Of a stretch of 8,374 bases of DNA, positions 6,274 through 8,374 are shown piece by piece (positions within the stretch are counted from its first letter, which is position 1; every line of letters starts with the position of its first letter). Under the pieces are notes generated by a model, which worked only from the letters and a program-made list of their open reading frames with translations, ran no database searches and was not told where the DNA came from. Both the position numbers and the translations under genes were made by a program. Origin of the DNA: an uncultured Eubacterium sp. (GTDB lineage Bacteria; Bacillota; Clostridia; Lachnospirales; Lachnospiraceae); assembly GCA_947573465.1 (NCBI GenBank), contig CANPET010000063.1:1-8374 (forward strand), written 5' to 3'.

Positions 6274-7917
6274 CTATCTTTTCACGAAGTACTCTTCATA
6301 CCATACTAAAAATGTATAAATCGTCCATACCTTTCTCCAGTTGTCTGAATTTCCTCCGATATATTCATCAAAAATCGCCTTGATTTCATCCACATGGAAA
6401 AACTTCTCTGCAATTTCACTGTTAAATAATCTCTGTACATCCTGATTATATCTCTCATCTGCCATCCAGATACGAATTGGTACGATAAATCCTAACTTCT
6501 TTCTAAAAGCAATTTCCTCTGGCAGCACATTGGCTGCTGCTGTACGGAATGCCACCTTGTTCTGCTCATCATTTACCTTATACTTGGATGGCATACGTGA
6601 TGCAATATCAAAAATTCGTCTATCTGTAAGAGGCATTCTGATTTCCAAACCTGCTGCCTCACTCATCTTATCTACATTCAGATAAATGTCACCTTCCAGC
6701 CAAATCTGTATATCCACATTTGACATCTTTGACAAGGGGTCTAATCCCTCAGTTTCATCATAAATATCTTTTACCAAGTTTATTGGAAGTACATTTTCAT
6801 TATAGTGTTTAAGGATTTTCTTTTTCTCATCCTCTTTCATAATGTTGGTATTTCCAACATAAAAGGTCTTTAAGTTATCACCATAACGCTCTGCATTGCG
6901 GTACATATTGTATCCGCCGAAAAATTCGTCAGCGCCTTCCCCTGAATAGCAAATATCTGCCTTTTCTGCCGCTGCCCTGCATCCCAGTGCAAAAACGATA
7001 GCAGAAGCATCTCCTAAAGGTTGCTCCATATTATACATTACATAGGGTACAATCTCAAAATACTCTTCCGGTGTAATGACTCTTCTGTTAAAGTCACGTT
7101 TTAAAAGCTCTGCTGTCTTTGCTGCCAGCACAGACTCGTCAAAACGCTCTTCCTCGTAACCACAGGCTGCTGCTTCCTGCACATCAGACATTGCCAACAC
7201 ATAAGAGGAATCTACACCACCTGACAAGAATGACGCTGCCACTTCGCTTTCTTCCTTTACTTCCGGCATAATCTCTCGAATCGTAGTATGTATCTCCTCT
7301 GCCCAATCTTCCAATGACTTGCTCTCATCTGGATGAAACTCCGGCTTCCAATAACGGACAATTTCCATCTTACCGTTCTGCCAAATCATATAACGGCCTG
7401 GCAACAGCTTCTTCACTCCTTTGAAAAATGTGTCTTCCCCAGCCACATATGTCAGGCTCAAGTACAACTGTAACATTTCTTCATTTAATTCTTTTACAAA
7501 TCCCGGCTGATTCATAATCTGTCTGATAGTTGTACCATACAGTAACTTTCCTTCCTCTGTTACATAATAATAGAAAGGCTTTGTTCCAAACTGATCTCTT
7601 AAGCAAAACAATTTCTGTTCCTCATCATCCCATAACGCAAAAGCAAACATACCATAAATATGGTCTGCCATATTACAGCCCCATTTCTCGTATGCCTTAA
7701 TTAAGATTGCTTCCTCTCGCTCTTCACGGGTCATTACCTTATTGCCACTTGGCACTTCAGTAATTGACGCCGCCATAACACCTTCGTTAGCACCTGCTTC
7801 TGTTGCAACTTCCCGCTCTGTTGCATTTCCATTGCCCAATGCTTCGTAAATTTCCAATTCATGGCATAGCATCTCCCAGTTTCTAATATGTCCTCTATAT
7901 TCTTTTATTTCTATCAT
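6274..7917 (-). CDS. Asparagine-synthetase-like protein with a degenerate, truncated glutaminase domain
   Basis: AsnB-family enzymes activate aspartate with ATP and amidate it with ammonia from glutamine. The C-terminal synthetase domain here looks intact: the pyrophosphate loop SGGVDSS (232-238), NMEQPLGDASAI (296-307), SGEGADEFFGGY (325-336), and EIRMPLTDRRIFDIA further on. The N-terminal domain starts abnormally. Family members begin MCGI with catalytic Cys1, then RHRGPD and RLSIVD, then NGEIYN. Here the protein begins about where NGEIYN would be (YRGHIRN, 7-13) and continues with a 33-residue Ala/Gly/Glu-rich stretch (28-60) before normal sequence resumes (AYEKWG, 75-80; GMFAFALWD, 89-97; RDQFGTKPFYYY, 107-118). 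Cys1, the Arg, the Asn-Gly and the glutamine-binding Asp are therefore absent. The 547 residues compare with 550-630 for the family. An in-frame TAA seven codons before ATG 7917 rules out a longer N-terminus in this frame. It may be ammonia-dependent or an amide-ligase variant like beta-lactam synthetase. Confidence 0.82.
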   Translation of the reverse strand: MIEIKEYRGHIRNWEMLCHELEIYEALGNGNATEREVATEAGANEGVMAASITEVPSGNKVMTREEREEAILIKAYEKWGCNMADHIYGMFAFALWDDEEQKLFCLRDQFGTKPFYYYVTEEGKLLYGTTIRQIMNQPGFVKELNEEMLQLYLSLTYVAGEDTFFKGVKKLLPGRYMIWQNGKMEIVRYWKPEFHPDESKSLEDWAEEIHTTIREIMPEVKEESEVAASFLSGGVDSSYVLAMSDVQEAAACGYEEERFDESVLAAKTAELLKRDFNRRVITPEEYFEIVPYVMYNMEQPLGDASAIVFALGCRAAAEKADICYSGEGADEFFGGYNMYRNAERYGDNLKTFYVGNTNIMKEDEKKKILKHYNENVLPINLVKDIYDETEGLDPLSKMSNVDIQIWLEGDIYLNVDKMSEAAGLEIRMPLTDRRIFDIASRMPSKYKVNDEQNKVAFRTAAANVLPEEIAFRKKLGFIVPIRIWMADERYNQDVQRLFNSEIAEKFFHVDEIKAIFDEYIGGNSDNWRKVWTIYTFLVWYEEYFVKR

Positions 7918-7970
7918 ATGTATTCTCGTATAATTCGATTATCTAATTTAAGATAATTAGTTTATACTTT

Positions 7971-7978
7971 TCCTTTCT
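7971..7978 (-). promoter_or_regulatory. Orphan Shine-Dalgarno-like AGAAAGGA in the leader
   Basis: AGAAAGGA lies 53 bases before the assigned ATG 7917, with no ATG, GTG or TTG at a usable distance behind it. ATG 7917 itself has only a weak GAGA. This would be the expected place for the ribosome site of a full-length gene, and it may be a relic of one. Confidence 0.35.
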
Positions 7979-7995
7979 GAAAATTCTATATTTCC

Positions 7996-8004
7996 ATTGT
8001 ATCA
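7996..8004 (-). promoter_or_regulatory. Extended -10 promoter for the asparagine-synthetase-like gene
   Basis: TGATACAAT on the minus strand matches the extended -10 pattern TGnTATAAT except for one base in the hexamer. The -35 region 17 bases upstream (TAGTCC) is poor, as extended -10 promoters allow. Transcription would start near 7988, giving a leader of about 70 bases that includes a weak AT-only hairpin (arms 7938-7944 and 7951-7957). Confidence 0.55.
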
Positions 8005-8086
8005 CGCAAAGAGAAATTGGACTAGAATAAAATGTTCACTTGCGTTCTCGCTCATAGAGTGTGAATTCGTAAAAATGACCCTCTTA
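8005..8086 (-). other. Intergenic gap with nothing convincing
   Basis: Eighty-two bases lie between the partial ATPase gene and the next promoter. A possible weak hairpin (TTCAC pairing with GTGAA, with an inner GCG/CGC) precedes a short ATTTTATT run, but the pairing is too poor to call a terminator. Confidence 0.3.
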
Positions 8087-8374
8087 TTATATATATTCAA
8101 TTGGTAATGCCACCAAATTCTCTCGCAAATATGTTTTCTTATCCACCATACAAAGTATAACTCCCATTCCTCTTTTCTTATCAGCCACTTTGTCCAACAC
8201 TACATTCGCTGCACCCATTGACGCTTTAGGATTTCCAGACATCTTAATTTCAACAGGATAAAGTATTCCGTTTTCCTCAATAACAAGATCTATCTCATTC
8301 TCACCATGTACATTCTTATCCTTACCTCTGTAATAAAAAATACTAAAACGATAGTCTAGTCCTTCATTGGAATA
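8087..8374 (-). CDS. C-terminal end of an AAA ATPase / DUF4143-type protein (partial)
   Basis: Ninety-five codons remain before tandem stops (TAA TAA). The stretch FSIFYYRGKD, then ENEIDLVIEENGILYPVEIK (residues 26-45 of the visible part), resembles the DUF4143 domain found at the C-terminus of archaeal-type AAA ATPases (AAA_14 family). There a PD-(D/E)xK-like core puts an Asp (D29) and an ExK (E42 and K44) in place. The remainder (DKVADKKRGMGVILC and what follows) fits the usual final strand and helix. The function of these proteins is mostly unknown; they are often linked to DNA or toxin-antitoxin contexts and are mobile between genomes, which is family knowledge rather than evidence here. 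The N-terminal ATPase half lies outside the window. No clear terminator separates it from the next gene. Confidence 0.75.
   Translation of the reverse strand, partial: YSNEGLDYRFSIFYYRGKDKNVHGENEIDLVIEENGILYPVEIKMSGNPKASMGAANVVLDKVADKKRGMGVILCMVDKKTYLRENLVALPIEYI

Noticed and set aside
8015..8060. GAAC-containing stretch upstream of the asparagine-synthetase-like gene as a LexA site
   Set aside because: The two GAAC motifs are direct, not inverted repeats, so the LexA/DinR palindrome is not formed.

Overview
The window is AT-rich and every gene I can support lies on the minus strand, so it is read from high to low coordinates. Protein style (Clostridia-type uridine phosphorylase, short cytidine deaminase, AGGAG-type ribosome binding sites, sigma-A-like promoters, U-tailed hairpin terminators) suggests a Firmicute of class Clostridia, probably Lachnospiraceae. 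That assignment is inference from protein style only.

Layout in transcription order: (1) 8374-8087, the last 95 codons of an AAA ATPase/DUF4143-type protein. (2) 7917-6274, an asparagine-synthetase-like gene with an extended -10 promoter (7996-8004) and its own terminator (6225-6261). Its synthetase domain looks complete, but the N-terminal glutaminase domain lacks the catalytic cysteine and the glutamine-binding residues. (3) 6200-5712, an uncharacterised 162-residue protein, 28 bases ahead of (4) 5683-4709, a divergent 6-phosphofructokinase. (5) 4618-3023, peptide chain release factor 3, which has an excellent promoter inside the end of the phosphofructokinase gene and a small upstream reading frame overlapping its start; a terminator follows (2958-2997). 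(6) A nucleoside-salvage cluster: cytidine deaminase (2877-2455), a hexapeptide-repeat acyltransferase (2436-1585), uridine phosphorylase (1531-758) and adenosine deaminase (702-1, cut by the window edge).

The salvage cluster forms a coherent pathway. Cytidine deaminase makes uridine from cytidine, uridine phosphorylase splits uridine to uracil and ribose-1-phosphate, and adenosine deaminase makes inosine from adenosine. The acyltransferase in the middle has no obvious role in it. The phosphofructokinase sits beside an unknown gene and prfC, and carries substitutions at substrate- and effector-site positions, so it may be a second, specialised copy.

Starts were corrected for three genes by their ribosome binding sites: prfC at 4618, the acyltransferase at 2436, and cdd at 2877. 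No RNA genes, CRISPR arrays, insertion sequences or phage genes were seen. I found no convincing new multi-gene system. The most unusual items are the glutaminase-less asparagine synthetase, the altered phosphofructokinase and the prfC leader reading frame.
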